Position numbers and translations under genes: made by a program
In this document: piece after piece, positions 1-11,998 of the stretch
Layout of the letters: the number at the start of each line of letters is the position of its first letter
Position numbering within the stretch: the first letter of the stretch is position 1
Source: Isoetes taiwanensis
Taxonomy: Eukaryota; Streptophyta; Lycopodiopsida; Isoetales; Isoetaceae
Direction of reading: 5' to 3'
NCBI GenBank assembly: GCA_021234155.1
Contig: JAJEKV010000019.1
Span: 19,281,359 to 19,345,358, forward strand
Length of the DNA: 64,000 nt
Notes under the pieces: model-generated
What the model saw: the letters and a program-made list of their open reading frames with translations, nothing else
Databases searched by the model: none
What the model was told of the DNA's origin: nothing

Positions 1-45
1 CTGAAATATATACATACAGTTTTATCAATCAAAAAATGAAGTTGC

Positions 46-240
46 TTACTCTTTAGCAGATAAATAGAATAGAATAGAATAGAATAGTTTTTTTAACGTC
101 CACGAAGACCAATAGGTCATGGGACCCATACAATGGGCTAGTACAATCATTACTACTAGGATTAAAAAACCCCTGCCTCGAAAGGTTTTCAAGGGAAAAA
201 CCTTTGCAGTAATGATGATACTAGACAAGCTTAGATAAAA
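46..240 (-). repeat. LINE 3'-end-like repeat with pentanucleotide tail
   Basis: Read on the minus strand, this segment ends in a short GC-rich stem-like motif (CCTATTGGTCTTCGTGGACG) followed by T/A-rich sequence and a (TATTC)n tail at 61-86. Bases 88-230 align by eye with 41505-41640, including the CACGAAGACCAATAGG block and the later GGGAAAAACCTT block, so this is a dispersed repeat. A GC motif followed by a simple-repeat tail also occurs at 53391-53480 and 57430-57615, where a LINE RT lies upstream in the last case. I therefore infer the 3' end of a LINE family; no RT is visible here. Confidence 0.5.
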
Positions 241-2883
241 AACCTCTGTTGCTGCGTCCGAAAGTTCCTCATGGATAGTAATATAATCCCCCAGCAATGT
301 TGACGTCACAAAAATGTTGTCTTCTCCTGCAAATTGCAATAGATGAAATGATGGTGCTTCTCACGGTGCAAAACACCGGTGATCAACATTCCCTTGCGCA
401 TTAGGCATCCCATTAAGATCTCCAAAGTCTCATCCGGCAGCCTCTGCCCTGCTCTTGCATGATTTTCCCTCAAGACGTAAAACTGTGAAGGCCCCATTTG
501 CAAAAACAACGCGCATACCCTTTTCACAGATGCTTCCAGCTCCCAGATGGCATGGCAGAATCAGACATCTATGTTTTTTTTCCTTGTTACCGTAGTTCAG
601 CCAAGCGCCATACCTGGATGCAAAAATATGGATTAAGCAAGGGGTTAAGCAAAGGGAAAAAAAACTGGATATAGCAAATACAGATATGAAGGCCCGAGCT
701 CCCTCAGTGCTCCGGATCCATCATCACCATGGAGCTCCGCCATCGCCATAGCTGGAAAGGGAAAGCAGGCGAAAAAATGCCCTCGAGCTCCGCCATCGCC
801 ATACCTGGAAAAGGAAAGCGGGCAAAAAAAAAAGGGTTTGAAAAGAAATGAGCTGGCAAAATTTAAAATTCCCCCCTTTGAAAGGAGCAAATTTTTTTTG
901 GAGTGTATAATCTCACATTTTTTGAGGCAAAATGTTAGACTTTTATTTTGACTATCCCTAACGTATCCCTAATTGTAATTTGTGAGACAATAAATAACAA
1001 GTCTAGCATAGATGTGGAGTTCAAGGTGCCACAATAACAAGTCTAGCATGAAAATTCAATCAAGCTATTAACTGTTAATCTTATTGCTTCATTTAATGCT
1101 AGAAAAGCACATGAATTTACCTGGATGCTATGCCAGTATTTTCTATAGCAGATTGAGCTGCACCAGGCTAGCCGACCATCAATTTCTTGGAATCAAAATT
1201 GCCCCAATTTCTTGGAATTACAATTGCCCTGTTTCTATTACACCAGGCCTGTCACCAACAACCGGAATGTATTTTGATTGCTCTGAAAACTCTTACATCT
1301 ATCTTGTATCAGAAAAATGATGTATCAATCTTTCACAGCTAGTTATGGCCTTAGAAAAATCCGCAGTTAGACTCCATCTCAGCAATCTGACCATATGCAT
1401 ATGTGGCTACTTGTTGTAGCCGACCAGAAGCCCTAACGTGCTTTAGGCCCTAATTTTTTATGCCATTTTTTGTGCCATTTTTTAAATGGCTTGGCCTTTA
1501 GAAATATAAAAATACAAAAATACTTTACTTTTAAGACATACCTTGCCATGGTATAGTAATGCTCAATGGCCCTTTTGATGCTCAATGCCCCTTTTGAAAC
1601 ATGTTAGGAGAAACGTAGCCTAATAAGAAAGCATTTTTCTCTCTCTTTTTACAAAAGCATTGCATGCATGTTGCATGCATGCCAAGAAACTCAAGTGGTT
1701 TATTTTTAAAGAATATTATTTGACTACTATGCCAACTCTTGCCCATAAACCAAATTATGTGCTATTGCAAAGGCTTGCACAGACTTTTACATGTAAAGTT
1801 CAACAATGTTTTTTCGCCATAGTGTGAAGTACAACAATATCTTTTCGACCATGAAGAAACCTTACCCAAGGTAGAATGTTATTGAGGTGTTTTCCATATA
1901 TGGTATCACCCATAGTGCCACAACACCATATTTTTTATGCCTTCATAGAGGCCTTAGGGAGATTTTTGCATTTTGAATTTAGTAGCCATTGCTTTTTTCA
2001 AGGGCTTGTAGCCAAGGCCATGTGGCCAAAATACAAGGCAAAATTTGCCCCAACTTATCTTTTACATAACATAGGGCATGTCTTACCCATATTCTTAACA
2101 CATGCTCTCGTAGAGTTGTAGGCTAAATGGTTATTTACACCATCAAACATTCAAGAATAAGCCAAACATTATGGCCATTTGCACATTTAGGCAAAGTGAC
2201 AAGTGGAATAAGGCAAGTGGCAACTTCGCTAGCCAATTTTTTCAAATGGCAAAATTCCACACCATTTTTATTCCATAAGACCGATGATCCCATTACTATT
2301 GGGTTCTACAACCTTAAGTGAGAATTATTTCCCCCATTGAATCGGCCTGAGCTCCACATGTGCCAGATCTAGCTCAATATGTAAAGCCAGGGAGCTTCCC
2401 ACCCATTACAAGTTTCGCTGGGAAACTTCCCACCATTCTAAGCCATGAATCCTCAGGCAGGGATGCTCGAAGCAGGGTCATGGAACAGAGGATTCAATGG
2501 TTGGATAGGGAAACCGAGCTTTGCAAGGGGGGGCATTAGCATACGGCCTTCGGGAGGAACGCTGCCAGGAAAGGCTGCCTCGGGAATGTTTTTGGGGTCC
2601 ATCTCCAAACATGTCCTTCAATTTTAATTGAATAAATTTTAGGAAACTATATTATTGGTTTGCATGCTTATGATTGTCCTTGTATGAAGCCTCATAGATA
2701 ATTTGGATACTATAGATGATAGAAATCAATTTAATTAATGAGTAAGTCATCTCAAGAATAATTCCCATCTTTCGAAGATCGTTATAGCATGATATTTTAT
2801 TTCTCATTACATGCTTGGCCATGGGATACTAAATTGGTATCGAAAAATGGAAACCATGATATAAACCTTAGTTAATATAAGAT
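241..2883. other. non-coding stretch, no gene recognised
   Basis: Only short open frames without recognisable motifs occur. A tandem duplication of about 53 bp lies at 732-784 and 785-837 (units start GAGCTCCGCCATCGCCAT). A duplicated TTGCATGCATG motif lies near 1660-1680. I see no RNA gene or complete transposon. Confidence 0.6.
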
Positions 2884-2891
2884 AAGATAAA

Positions 2892-2939
2892 TTTTTACGT
2901 CCACACCACTATCCGATTGGACTCCATGGACGATAAAAA
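2892..2939. repeat. small inverted repeat with LINE-tail-like sequence
   Basis: Arms TTTTTACGTCCA (2892-2903) and TGGACGATAAAAA (2927-2939) are near-complementary around a 23-bp loop. The right arm is followed by ATTCAATTCAATTC, the same kind of tail seen on LINE-like 3' ends in this window, so two tails in opposite orientation is one explanation. Confidence 0.4.
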
Positions 2940-2962
2940 ACATTCAATTCAATTCTATGCTG

Positions 2963-4325
2963 GTTTTGCACTACGGAGAGCCATATTTGTGAACGATCAC
3001 CATGATTGAAACTACGCTATAAACTACAACCATTTTATAATACAAGAAATTTATCGCGGCGGCCTTGGCTGCCGCGAACATTTCTCTTTCCTCACTCCTA
3101 TGTGTGGAATGGTCTAGTTCATTAGTTGCAATATAACAATAAAGAATTAGAGACAAAGACACTTTTAATGACGGAATCAAAAGTAAGGTTATTGGGGCAT
3201 GGTTAGGTTACTGAATATTATGTTAAAGGGTCCATAAAAAGATGCATCTATCCAAATATAAAAACGAACACTTCACAAACTAGAAATTCACCAGATTAAA
3301 AGAAGAAATGCAGTTGCATATTACGCTACACAAACTTTTGATGGTCGCTAATGTCGACAAACAATCAAGACTAAAGAAGGCTTTTATCAAGGGCAAATCA
3401 ACTTATAAACACAAGTCAAACTTGATTTTTTTTCTTTCTTTAGGTAATGCAAGGCCTATTCATGCTAAGCATAATATGCGTCCCTTCCTTATTGCCACCC
3501 TTATGCATCTTGTTAAGGAAAACAAACATGTTGTAAACGCCCATCATGTTAAGGTAACAATAAAGGACAATAATAGACCATGTTCAACTCGTTCAACAAC
3601 CAACTATTGCAAAAAAGCTGAAAATTCAGCAATAAACTAACTTGGAAAACATATCTAGATTTAACATTTGATGCTAATTATGGATAGCCTTGCAAGATCG
3701 CACGATGCTATGTCCAAGTAGACAAAATTCATTCAAATTCTTAAGCAAGAACATAATTTATATGAAACGGCTCTAGGTTAGAATTATCAAGGCTTCAAGT
3801 GTCACATGTTCCTTCACTATTTCAGTCTCCATTTCTATAATGTATTGGTGAGAAAATTTGACATCCACACATCATTTGTTTTAGGATTTAGCCATCTTAC
3901 CACATTTTCAACTAGATTTCTGAGAGCATTTGTAAACCCTTGGTACGCTGCATTACTAATTAAGCTGTCATTTATATCCACCTCCATCTGTATTAATTTT
4001 TACTTGTTCCAAACGATGGACTGTGTTAAAGCATCAAACTTGTTTACACGTTTGCAGCAACGCTGGCTTGTCAGATGACATGTGTTAAAGCATTGAACTG
4101 TATAGGAGGACGGAGGACGGAATCAAATAACTGTTTAAGTTGGTCATAGAGCACCGTCAACTGCTTTGTGAGGACTAGATGGGTAACTTTTTTATTGACC
4201 TACCCAGTTTTTTGACCATCACAGCACATATAAGCACCTTCACCAAATAATTTATGTCATCATCATTTGCACCACTAATATGCTCATTATATCCTTTATA
4301 TAATAGAAAATACTCATGATTTTTT
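2963..4325. other. non-coding stretch, no gene recognised
   Basis: A 110-codon frame at 3308-3640 (+) has no motif I recognise and a composition like its surroundings, so I do not call it a gene. No RNA gene or transposon end is seen. Confidence 0.55.
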
Positions 4326-4387
4326 GAAGGGCAATGAAGGGCTATGGAAGGGCAATGAAGGGCAGTTTGAAGGGCAATGAAGGGCAG
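4326..4387. repeat. minisatellite, GAAGGGCAAT-type unit
   Basis: Several imperfect copies of a 10-17 bp unit containing GAAGGGCAATGAAGGGC follow one another. Confidence 0.8.
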
Positions 4388-4633
4388 TCAGCACCTGTGC
4401 AGCACATGTGTCGCCCACATGCTTTTTTGAGTATGTGAATTAAAAAACCACCCAGATGCGCTTTATTAACATTATTTAACAAAACAACAAGGATAGAAAG
4501 CCAATATGTTCGGGTTTTATAATAGAGGAAGAATGCACCAATAACTTCTGCTCAAGCAATCAATCCAATGCCCTTTTTTTATCGTGTACCAGCTTCTTGT
4601 AAGGCTTTTTGGATGCTGTTGTGCTGGAGCCTC

Positions 4634-4770
4634 GATCTCTTCTTTGATCTCTTCTTTGATCTCTTCTTTGAACCTCATGTGAGAAGCTTTTCAATCAATA
4701 TGTATCAGACATTTGCGGAGGCATTTGTGCTCAATCAATATGTATCAGATATTTGGGAAGGCATTTGTGC
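4634..4770. repeat. two adjacent tandem repeats (12 bp x3; 40 bp x2)
   Basis: GATCTCTTCTTT is repeated three times at 4634-4669. A 40-bp unit beginning TCAATCAATATGTATCAGA is duplicated at 4691-4730 and 4731-4770 with a few mismatches. No gene is recognised in the flanking 4771-5260. Confidence 0.85.
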
Positions 4771-5260
4771 ATGGCATTCTCTTCAGGGGAGCAAAGTGCA
4801 TGCCGAAGGATGATTTTCAGTATCTTGATCCCCCTGTTCTATTGTAGAGATGCCATAGGGGTTACATGGGGTTGCTAGCTTAAACTTATTCTTTACCTCA
4901 TTTTTCTTTGCACATGAAACCCAGAAAACCTTTCTCTATCATCTCCATATATTCAACGAGGTCAGGCCTCCTAATCCAAAAAGATGGGACAAAATAATAT
5001 AAAGACCTGACTGAACAGTATAAAGATGCTATAGTCCATAATTTGCTGTCATTTTTATCAAGCCAAAATTTTAATATGAAATACTGTATGAAGCTGCATT
5101 TGCCCATTTTCTGGTCCCAAAATTAAGACCAATTTCGGGTGCAGTCTTTGACTAAAATTATTTCCAGAGGAACAAATGTCAACCATCTCCATGTTCTAAA
5201 ACAATTCATAATTTAGAATCTCAACGAAGGCCGTATCTTTTAAGCGACATTTACATGTTT

Positions 5261-5430
5261 GATCCCATGTCTAGGAAATAAAAGATAGACTGAAACATTT
5301 TTATGCACGTTGATAGACTGATCCATGGTTAGGAAATAAAAGATAGACTCAAATCTTTTGTATACATTAATAGGCTGATCAATGGATAGGAAATAAAGAT
5401 AGATTCAGCTATTTTTATACACATCGATCT
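5261..5430. repeat. about 58-bp tandem repeat, three units
   Basis: Units start at about 5261, 5320 and 5377, each with GATC(C)CATG, then TAGGAAATAAA(A)GATAGA and an A/T-rich end. They differ at many positions, so the array is old. Confidence 0.75.
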
Positions 5431-5710
5431 GATGACTCTATAGACTCATCCTGTCAATAATAATTGCCTACAAACTTTACGGTGCAAAAGGACCTGTAAA
5501 AGGACCTGTATTCAGGCTTTAACCAGCGCTCCCCCTCATCCAAGAGCCAACTAATCTTTTCGCACGTAGTAAGTATCTCTCCTAATGCTGCATTTGTCAT
5601 TGTCTTTCACGAATCTCTTTTTGAGACTGCATGCAGATATAATCTTGTCGAGAATATCACCACTGAATAATACAATCAAGTAATTCATGTTTCGATTGAG
5701 ACTTACTCAC

Positions 5711-5830
5711 GAGATAAGCTCCTCGATGATCAAGGATGTATTTTAACATTATTCTAAGCAAATGGCTCCTTGAATGTACTTTTGCCCATTCCTTTTGAGC
5801 TTGTCTAGCCTGGTTCACATGGTCTCTAAC
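5711..5830 (-). pseudogene. isolated ALDH-superfamily exon, ALDH22A1-like
   Basis: A 40-codon exon with consensus borders: acceptor GCAG before 5830 and donor GTGAGTAAG after 5711. The peptide has the aldehyde dehydrogenase N-terminal helix pattern (V..HV.QARQAQKEWAKV, then LLRIMLKYILDHR), where family members carry ARKAQ-x-W followed by R-x-x-LR-x-L-x-x-x-(I)L. From memory the spacing fits the plant ALDH22A1 group best. ALDHs oxidise aldehydes with NAD(P)+, but the catalytic Cys/Glu and cofactor regions would lie in later exons, and none is visible downstream on the minus strand to about 4800. I read it as a leftover or transposon-carried exon. A different ALDH subfamily is possible. Confidence 0.5.
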
Positions 5831-6989
5831 CTGCTTAAAGCAAAAAAAGTGAATAAGTTGAAGACGATGCATAATGCCTTCATGCTTTAAACTATATGAT
5901 CAAGCCATGTATATAAAATAATGTACACAAGGCAAAATCCACAAGGTCAGTGCAACATGGGATCAAAGTGATATAACAGGAATGATCTTAACACGGGAGA
6001 AAAGCGATGGCATCTCGGGTTGTGGCCGCCCTGGACAAATTGTAGTTGGGGCCTTCGGTGGAGATCCACTGCTGTAAACATGGCAAGAAGAAGACTTGAG
6101 ATCATGAGAAACATAGAGGGATTTATCGGGGGCTCTGTGGCCATCAAGAACGGCGAGCAAGAATGCACATTGTGGCGTTTCTCTTCAGTTCGGATAGTTT
6201 TATCGGTGAATACAATTTGCAAAGGATATGAGGCGGAAGCCAAGCACAAAAAGCATGACATGCGGGGCCTCGAGAGGTCCGGGGAGGCTCATATGCCCGG
6301 CCAGACTCCTCCCTCTCCCGGACTAAAAATATGTCTATCTCTAGAAGCGAGTAGAGAATGCTTCCATCCCGGCCGAGCTCGAGCATTAGCAGCCGAGACT
6401 TATGCCCTTCGGCGTGGCGAGGAAGAGAGTGTTTTTTCGGCGGATCTCTCCCGGACCTTGATTTTCGAGTCTGCACAAGCCGTGTACACATAACCTTGTT
6501 TTGAAACTATCAAGGAATTTATGGCGTCGTCATGCGCTTGGACGGATTCTACACACTGGAGGTCGGAAACGCGCCAGAGTTTGAAGGATTTCTTTGGGCT
6601 TTTTCACTGCAACAGTTCTGCAAATCAATTTCCAACAACTAAGCCCATTTTCTCACAGTGGCAGTGAAAGAAGGAACAACAGTTCTGCTTGTAGCAATAT
6701 GCTGCGCGAATGCAGAGCAAGAAGCAAATGAATGGATGCACAGCTATGGCGAGATTTGGCTATGGCGGACAGAGCTAATCTACCGCCGATCTGCAAGAGA
6801 AAATGCCGCCAATCTGCAAGAGAAAGGTCGGATTGCATGGAGGGCGTTGGCGCTGGAATTAGATCTCGCTGAGGCAGGCGGGCGATTCTAGCAAAGAAAG
6901 CCCTGTAGATTTTTCTAGAACACATGGCCGTGGATGTGAAAAAAACATTAAACACAGTTTATTGACGACGGGGAGAAAATAATTTTTTT
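5831..6989. other. GC-richer stretch, no gene recognised
   Basis: Bases 6020-6900 are more GC-rich than their surroundings and hold a 157-codon open frame (+, 6020-6493) with overlapping minus-strand frames. No motif is recognisable. If the ALDH exon belonged to a gene, upstream minus-strand exons could lie here, but I cannot identify one. Confidence 0.45.
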
Positions 6990-7430
6990 TTTGAGGCGGA
7001 CGGAAAAAATGAGAATGCTTTATATATGTTTAGATAGATAAACTATGATAATAGAAAACTAGCATGAGCAACCACCATGGCATTTAAATTGGTTAAAAAA
7101 CCACACCATAAAGTACTTTAGCTTTGTGTCAATAGAAAACCAACATAAACAACCATTACCATATTTAAAATGGTGTTGAAAAACCATGCTACAAACCAAT
7201 ATCGAATTAATAATCATGTAACATTAGAAAACCAACATGAATGACCACCGTTGATGTTAGAAACCATAAAATAAACTAGGTTTGGTTTTGAAAAGCCACG
7301 CTATAACAAAAAATCAACATGAATAACCATGTACTAGTTATAAAAACCACTATGTTATGTGGTTTTTATTAAGAATGAAATTTTTATTATAAAAAATCAC
7401 ATCTATAGTGGTTTGTCAGTGGTTTATTTT
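6990..7430. repeat. degenerate repeat array rich in AAACCAACATGAA-type units
   Basis: The phrases TAGAAAACCAACATGAA, AACCACCATGG and AAAAACCA(C/T)GCTA recur at irregular spacing, with an inverted version (GTGGTTTTTAT) near 7360. A related phrase recurs at 53200-53260. This resembles an old diverged satellite or MITE cluster. Confidence 0.5.
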
Positions 7431-7872
7431 AGTGGTTAAACTTTTGGGTGCCTTGTGGAGCAGGTGGAGCCGGATAGGGCTCCTGATAGTGATGAGGAGA
7501 CTGAGGCTGTGAGCAATGTTTGCACGCCTGAGGTGGAGAATTTGGACGAGACATGACACGAGGGGTGGGTGGCGCCGACTGAGACCTAGACCGAATGTGG
7601 CCTCCCTCAATGTCATAAGCAGATCCATACATGTCACGAACAGCTTCCCGTCGATGATGGCGCTCCAATCGAGACGCCGTCTGGGAAAGAAGTTCTTCTG
7701 GCGTGAAGTTTCGGACAGACATGGCGACAGAAGAAGGGAAAAACGAATCAGACCCGGCAGCGGCGACAGTGTTTGGGGTCTGGGTTCGGGAACTCCTGCA
7801 AGACAGCCCTCTGTGAGGACCCTTGGATCTAACAGGAGAATCCGGGGGGACTATGTCACGCGGGATTTGCAA
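7429..7872 (-). CDS. unrecognised Ser/Pro/Gln-rich ORF
   Basis: A 147-codon open frame directly downstream, on the minus strand, of a likely LTR (7924-8369). The protein is low-complexity: basic near the start, a charged stretch with RLERHHRREAVRDMYG in the middle, and a Pro/Ser/Gln/His-rich tail. It has no zinc knuckle or protease motif. Its composition resembles the first part of the ORF at 8388-10826. It could be the start of a gag-like protein behind a 5' LTR or a chance frame in a decayed element. I assign no function. Confidence 0.3.
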   Translation of the reverse strand: MQIPRDIVPPDSPVRSKGPHRGLSCRSSRTQTPNTVAAAGSDSFFPSSVAMSVRNFTPEELLSQTASRLERHHRREAVRDMYGSAYDIEGGHIRSRSQSAPPTPRVMSRPNSPPQACKHCSQPQSPHHYQEPYPAPPAPQGTQKFNH

Positions 7873-7923
7873 GAAAAGAACAAGAAGAAGAAAACGGAAC
7901 AGAAAAGAACAATGAGAGGAAAA

Positions 7924-8369
7924 TGATATGCTTCCTTGATATCACTGATGAACATACATGAGCTCTCGCAATTGAGAGAAGACTGAAAAGAGACAAGACT
8001 CAAAACTCATCTAGCCCTCATATGCTAGTTCTACTCATATATATAGTACAATGCCCTCTGGCCCAATATAGACACTCGGACTGATCTCGGTGCCGACTCC
8101 TGGAAGGAGGCCTGATTTGCAGTAATGTTGGCGGTGCCTCTTGAAATGCCTAGAATCACGCTGACGCTGACACGGGCGGTGACGGGTCATCACTTGTCTG
8201 AGCGGCGCCTCTTGTTGACTCCGGGACGCAGCTTTGATCTGCGTGGTCCGGCCGCTTTGGTCTTCATCGAGCCTTTGATGGCTAACCCATGCCTGCCGTG
8301 GATCCTTGAGCTTGACCTCGCCCGTCAGATGCATGAATAGTCCCGAACCAAGAGGCACGGGGACTAACA
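7924..8369 (-). repeat. probable LTR (minus strand)
   Basis: On the minus strand a purine tract TTTGGTGGGGAG (8381-8370) is followed at once by TGTTAGTCCCC, the usual arrangement of a polypurine tract and a 3' LTR beginning with TG. A TATA-like stretch TACTATATATATGAG lies at about 8035-8049. The right boundary at 7924 (ending ATATCA) is a guess from the TG...CA rule; no second LTR is seen. Confidence 0.45.
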
Positions 8370-8381
8370 CTCCCCACCAAA
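8370..8381 (-). other. polypurine tract
   Basis: TTTGGTGGGGAG lies directly before a TGTTAG LTR start on the minus strand, as expected for the plus-strand primer of reverse transcription. Confidence 0.45.
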
Positions 8382-8387
8382 TGACAC

Positions 8388-10826
8388 TCACCAAGAAAAG
8401 GTGGAAGTGCTTCCGGCGGGGGAAACCAGCAATCGGAAAGTGATCCTCACGGAATGAGGTCGGGCGCCATTATGATAATGAGCAATGAGGTCCCGGGCGT
8501 GTTTGAAGAGCGTCGGGGTGTTGAGCCCTAGGGCGGGATGGGCCTCAATGAGGAAGTGAGAGCGCATCATGTCTTCCGTGGCAGCATGGGCAAATAAGGA
8601 ACAAACCGGCACTCCATGAGAAGGCAAGTTTGAAGACCGAAGGCACTGACGCTGGCATTTGGATTGCAGTGAAAGATTGGACGCTGCCTATTTAAAGAGC
8701 TGACCAGGATGCATTTGAGAGCAAGCACGTAAAACCCGCTTGACGGCAGAATCAAGGATCCGTGAGGTGGCGGATTCTCGCAAGAAGGTGTCAAGACCAT
8801 TAAGAGCATCAGCAGGGCTTTTGCCGCCCACGCCATTACCGATGTAAATCCAATTTTCAGTAGTGTCCAAAGTGGCATTATCCTCCCAATTGAGCTGCCG
8901 TCGACAAATCGGGATCCCACCGGAGATCCGTGGAGATCTGAGGCGGAGTCGACCCAGCGTGGCCATCCATGACCTGCGTCCAAAAGGGAAGACGCCAATC
9001 AGAAGAAAGGAACCGTGGGCGGGGAGGGGCTCCTAAGGAAGCATATGGAGAGGGAATCATGCCCGTGTGCGTGGGTTGCAGAGCCATGTCCCTGAATGCT
9101 TGAACAAGATTTTGATCAAGAGCGTACACCAATGGTCCCATTCTCAAGTAGAGAGTAATTGATAGGCAGGGAGGATTGACCCAACCCGTGGGAATGGTCT
9201 TGCTTTCCAGAAGGCCACGGAGTTGATTGTAGCCTCCCAAGTGCTGCATATATATCTGAGCAAACTCAAGATCATCAGGGTGCTTCAGATTTTTGTTTAC
9301 CTGTTCCAACGTTTCAACCTGCCACAGAGGTAAGTGCTGAGCCAATTCAGGCATGTACTCTTGTTCAAAAGTCTGAGACTGAGCAGGATCCTGGAAATAT
9401 TTGTTGGTTGGTGATAATAACCAAGCAGCATTTGAGTTGCCTTGAAAAACACGATGGGCCTCATCCCGGAATTTATCCTGGAGATCCGCCAGGTAGAAGT
9501 CATGAAAACATAAGCCATAAATTTTGAACAACTCGGAAGATGACTAATTCAGGATCTTCAACCGTGAGCTGATCAAAGACTAAGAGTGCACAAAATAAAC
9601 CCTTGTCTTCTATAGAAAGATCCGGCCAGATTCGAAGGAAGTCCATACTTTTGAGTGGCTGTTGATGAACATTGCCATTGGCCGCGTACCATTTCAAAAG
9701 AAAGAGGTGCCGTCGGGCCACCACATAGTCAAGATAGCTGGAAGGAGTAGAGAAGTCCACCGGGATGTTGGTGGCAATGTCAAGATATCCCTCCTGTTTG
9801 GTTTGGGCCTCCTCGCCAGATTGAACCGCTGGTCGGAGCCGATGTTCAAGGTCACGGATCCGATGCTCTTTTTCTAACAAAAGACGGGACTGATCACGGA
9901 CCCGTTTTCCAGGAAGCGTGGCATGTGAAGAGGATTGCCCCGGGGTATGGAGGCGAAGCGTGGCAATCTCCGCGTCATCGATGACCTTTTGTTTCTGAGC
10001 CTCCAAAAGCTGAGTCTGGAGGGACGTTAACTGATTGGTGAGCGTGGAAAGCTGAGCTTCAAGGGAGGTGAGTCGAGCTTCACGCTCAGTGAGATTTTGA
10101 ACTTGAGGTCAGAATTGTCACAAAGCTTCTGAGTACAAGGTGTCTAGCTTAGCAATGTGTTTTTCCTTGTCACTCGAAGGGTATCTTTGGACTTGTTCTC
10201 TGTTCCAATAAGTCCTGAATTTCAGTTTGGAGCTGCTTCTGCCGACACGTGAAGTAGGCGGGTCCGATCCCCGTTAATCGGTGAGATCTATACGGGCCTG
10301 TAATAGAGCCCGCGTGCTTTTCTTGAAGTTGGGCTTCCGTGGTTTGAACATGGGCAAGGCAGCTTGAAGGTCTCTTTGAACAAAGATCGGAAGCCTCGAG
10401 GGACGCCTGAACACCGATCATGAGAGCCTCCCAGGGACGCATGGAGGCCGCAAGGCGCCGCTTGAACATCTTGCCGGAATTTGTACAGAGCCGCCGAGGA
10501 TGGGGAGGCGCAGGCCCCGTTGCTGCCTTGTCTCGAGATTGTTGAGAGGCATGACGGGAATTGGAAGGCGTGGCCTCAGAGGAAGAAGAGGAGACAGTGA
10601 CATGCGTGGTCTGATGTTGAACAGGACGAGGGGAGGTGTGGCGTGAAGGTACAGCTTGTTGAGTTGGACGCTGGGAATGCAGAGAGCGCTGAGTGGAGGT
10701 ATGGGAAGTGGAAGGGCTCTCAAGAACTGGAAGATAATGACGAATGAGGGCCTGAAGATGGCCACCCACGGAAATTTCAGAGACAGAGGAGGGGGTAGCC
10801 CGAATGCGGTCTACTTCTTGAACCCT
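8388..10826 (-). pseudogene. large unrecognised retroelement-like ORF, frame-broken
   Basis: A long minus-strand coding stretch of roughly 800 codons split over at least three frames (10826-10170, about 10090-9500, 9531-8878, about 8940-8690 and 8627-8388). In order it has a Ser/Thr/Gln/Pro-rich N-terminus; a heptad-rich coiled coil near 10100-9950 (pattern LTSLEAQLSTLTNQLTSLQ); and a mixed alpha-type domain containing LPLWQVETLEQVNKNLKHP, LGGYNQLRGLL and YALDQNLVQAFRDMAL. The last stop lies 7 bp before a polypurine tract and LTR start, so it is probably the terminal ORF of an LTR element. I recognise no gag zinc knuckle, protease, RT or integrase. On its 5' side it fuses abruptly to Copia RT at about 10826. 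A lineage-specific gag-like or envelope-position ORF is possible; function unknown. Confidence 0.4.
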
Positions 10827-11212
10827 GAGGTTGCTTCATATATATTTCTTCATCAAGTTTGCCATTAAGAAATGCTGTCTTGACATCTGTTTGATGAACC
10901 TCAAGATTATAATGAGCAGCAAATGCAAGAAGAATGCGAATGCTCATCATTTTGACTACTGGAGAAAATGTTTCCAAGTAATCAATGCCATATTGCTGGT
11001 TGAAACCCCTCGCGGCAACCAAAGCGTGCTTTGTAGCTGCTGATGGTGCCATCAGGATGGAGCTTGCATTTGTAGACCCATTTGTTACCAACGACCTTCC
11101 GATCATGAGGAAGAGGAACCAAATCCCAAGTGCCATTTTGAACAATAGAATCCATTTCGTGGTCTATTGCCCGCTTTGCCAATGAGGTGCAAAGCACATG
11201 AAATAGCTTCAC
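10826..11212 (-). pseudogene. Copia reverse transcriptase, N-terminal part
   Basis: Two overlapping frames give the RT start. The first (11212-11030) contains the MDSIVQNGTWDLVPLP and NKWVYKCKLHPDGTI block. The second (about 11060-10826) contains ALVAARGFNQQYGIDYLETF, SPVVK and the catalytic block VHQTDVKTAFLNGKLDEEIY, whose first Asp binds metal. The frame shift is near the join of these blocks. The fingers and first palm segment are therefore present, but the element is cut before the YVDD motif, so no active RT can be made. Confidence 0.9.
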
Positions 11213-11436
11213 GATAGGCTGGTGGGTTCACCGATAATAGCAAACACCACAAAACTCCATAATCTTTGGGCATAATTTCGGCATAGAAAGCAAACCTTTG
11301 AGGAGGAAAACGCTTCCTTTTACCTCGACCAAGTTCTTCTTCAACTCCTCCTTGATCAAGATGATCAAAATCACCTCCTGGATCAGATGGATCAAGATCT
11401 CCTCCTTGATTGGATGTGTCAAGATCTGCGTCGTGA

Positions 11437-11998
11437 TCAGGAAACAGGGTCTTTGTAAAGCACTGCAGTCCGAACCGCCGCTGCAGATGCTAGAACCGCC
11501 GCAGTCTTTGGAATATCAGAAACTGAGTCCGATGGATTGGAAGCTATGGCGTCATCTGTTATCCATGCAGAGATATCAAGAAATTCCATATTAGGAGTTT
11601 TTGAACCTTGCTGAAATGTCGAAACATCTTCATGAAAAATAACATCGCGACTAACACAAAGCTTCTTGGTATCCAGATCAATCAGCCTATAACCATGCTT
11701 GCACTGGTCAGAGAAACCCACAAAGATCATTTTCTTGCTGGTATGCTCAAGTTTCTTGCGATTTGCTTTGGGAATAAGCATAAAGGCAGCACATCCAAAG
11801 ACACGCAAGCGAGACAAATTTGGCTTTATGCCAGTGAAGGCTTCTTTCAGAGTCTGATTTTTTCAAAGAACGAATGGGCAATCTATTGAGTAGGTAAACC
11901 GAGTACCTTACCGCTTCAGCCCAAAATTGAATGGGTGCCGAGGATTGAGCGAGCAAGCAACGTGCCATGTCAACAATCTTTGCGATTCTTCCGTTCAA
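11437..11998 (-). pseudogene. Copia integrase C-terminal region
   Basis: The first frame (11998-11830) has FWAEAVRYSVYLLNRLP, the conserved block after the integrase catalytic Glu. The second frame (11817-11437) has SRLRVFGCAAFMLIPK, KKMIFVGFSDQCKHGYRL and VSRDVIFHED, the standard linker between Copia integrase and RT. A frameshift separates the two near 11830. An acidic Ser-rich spacer follows before RT. Confidence 0.9.

Noticed and set aside
6020..6493. 157-codon open frame in GC-rich sequence
   Set aside because: No recognisable domain, and long overlapping frames on the opposite strand make it likely a chance frame.
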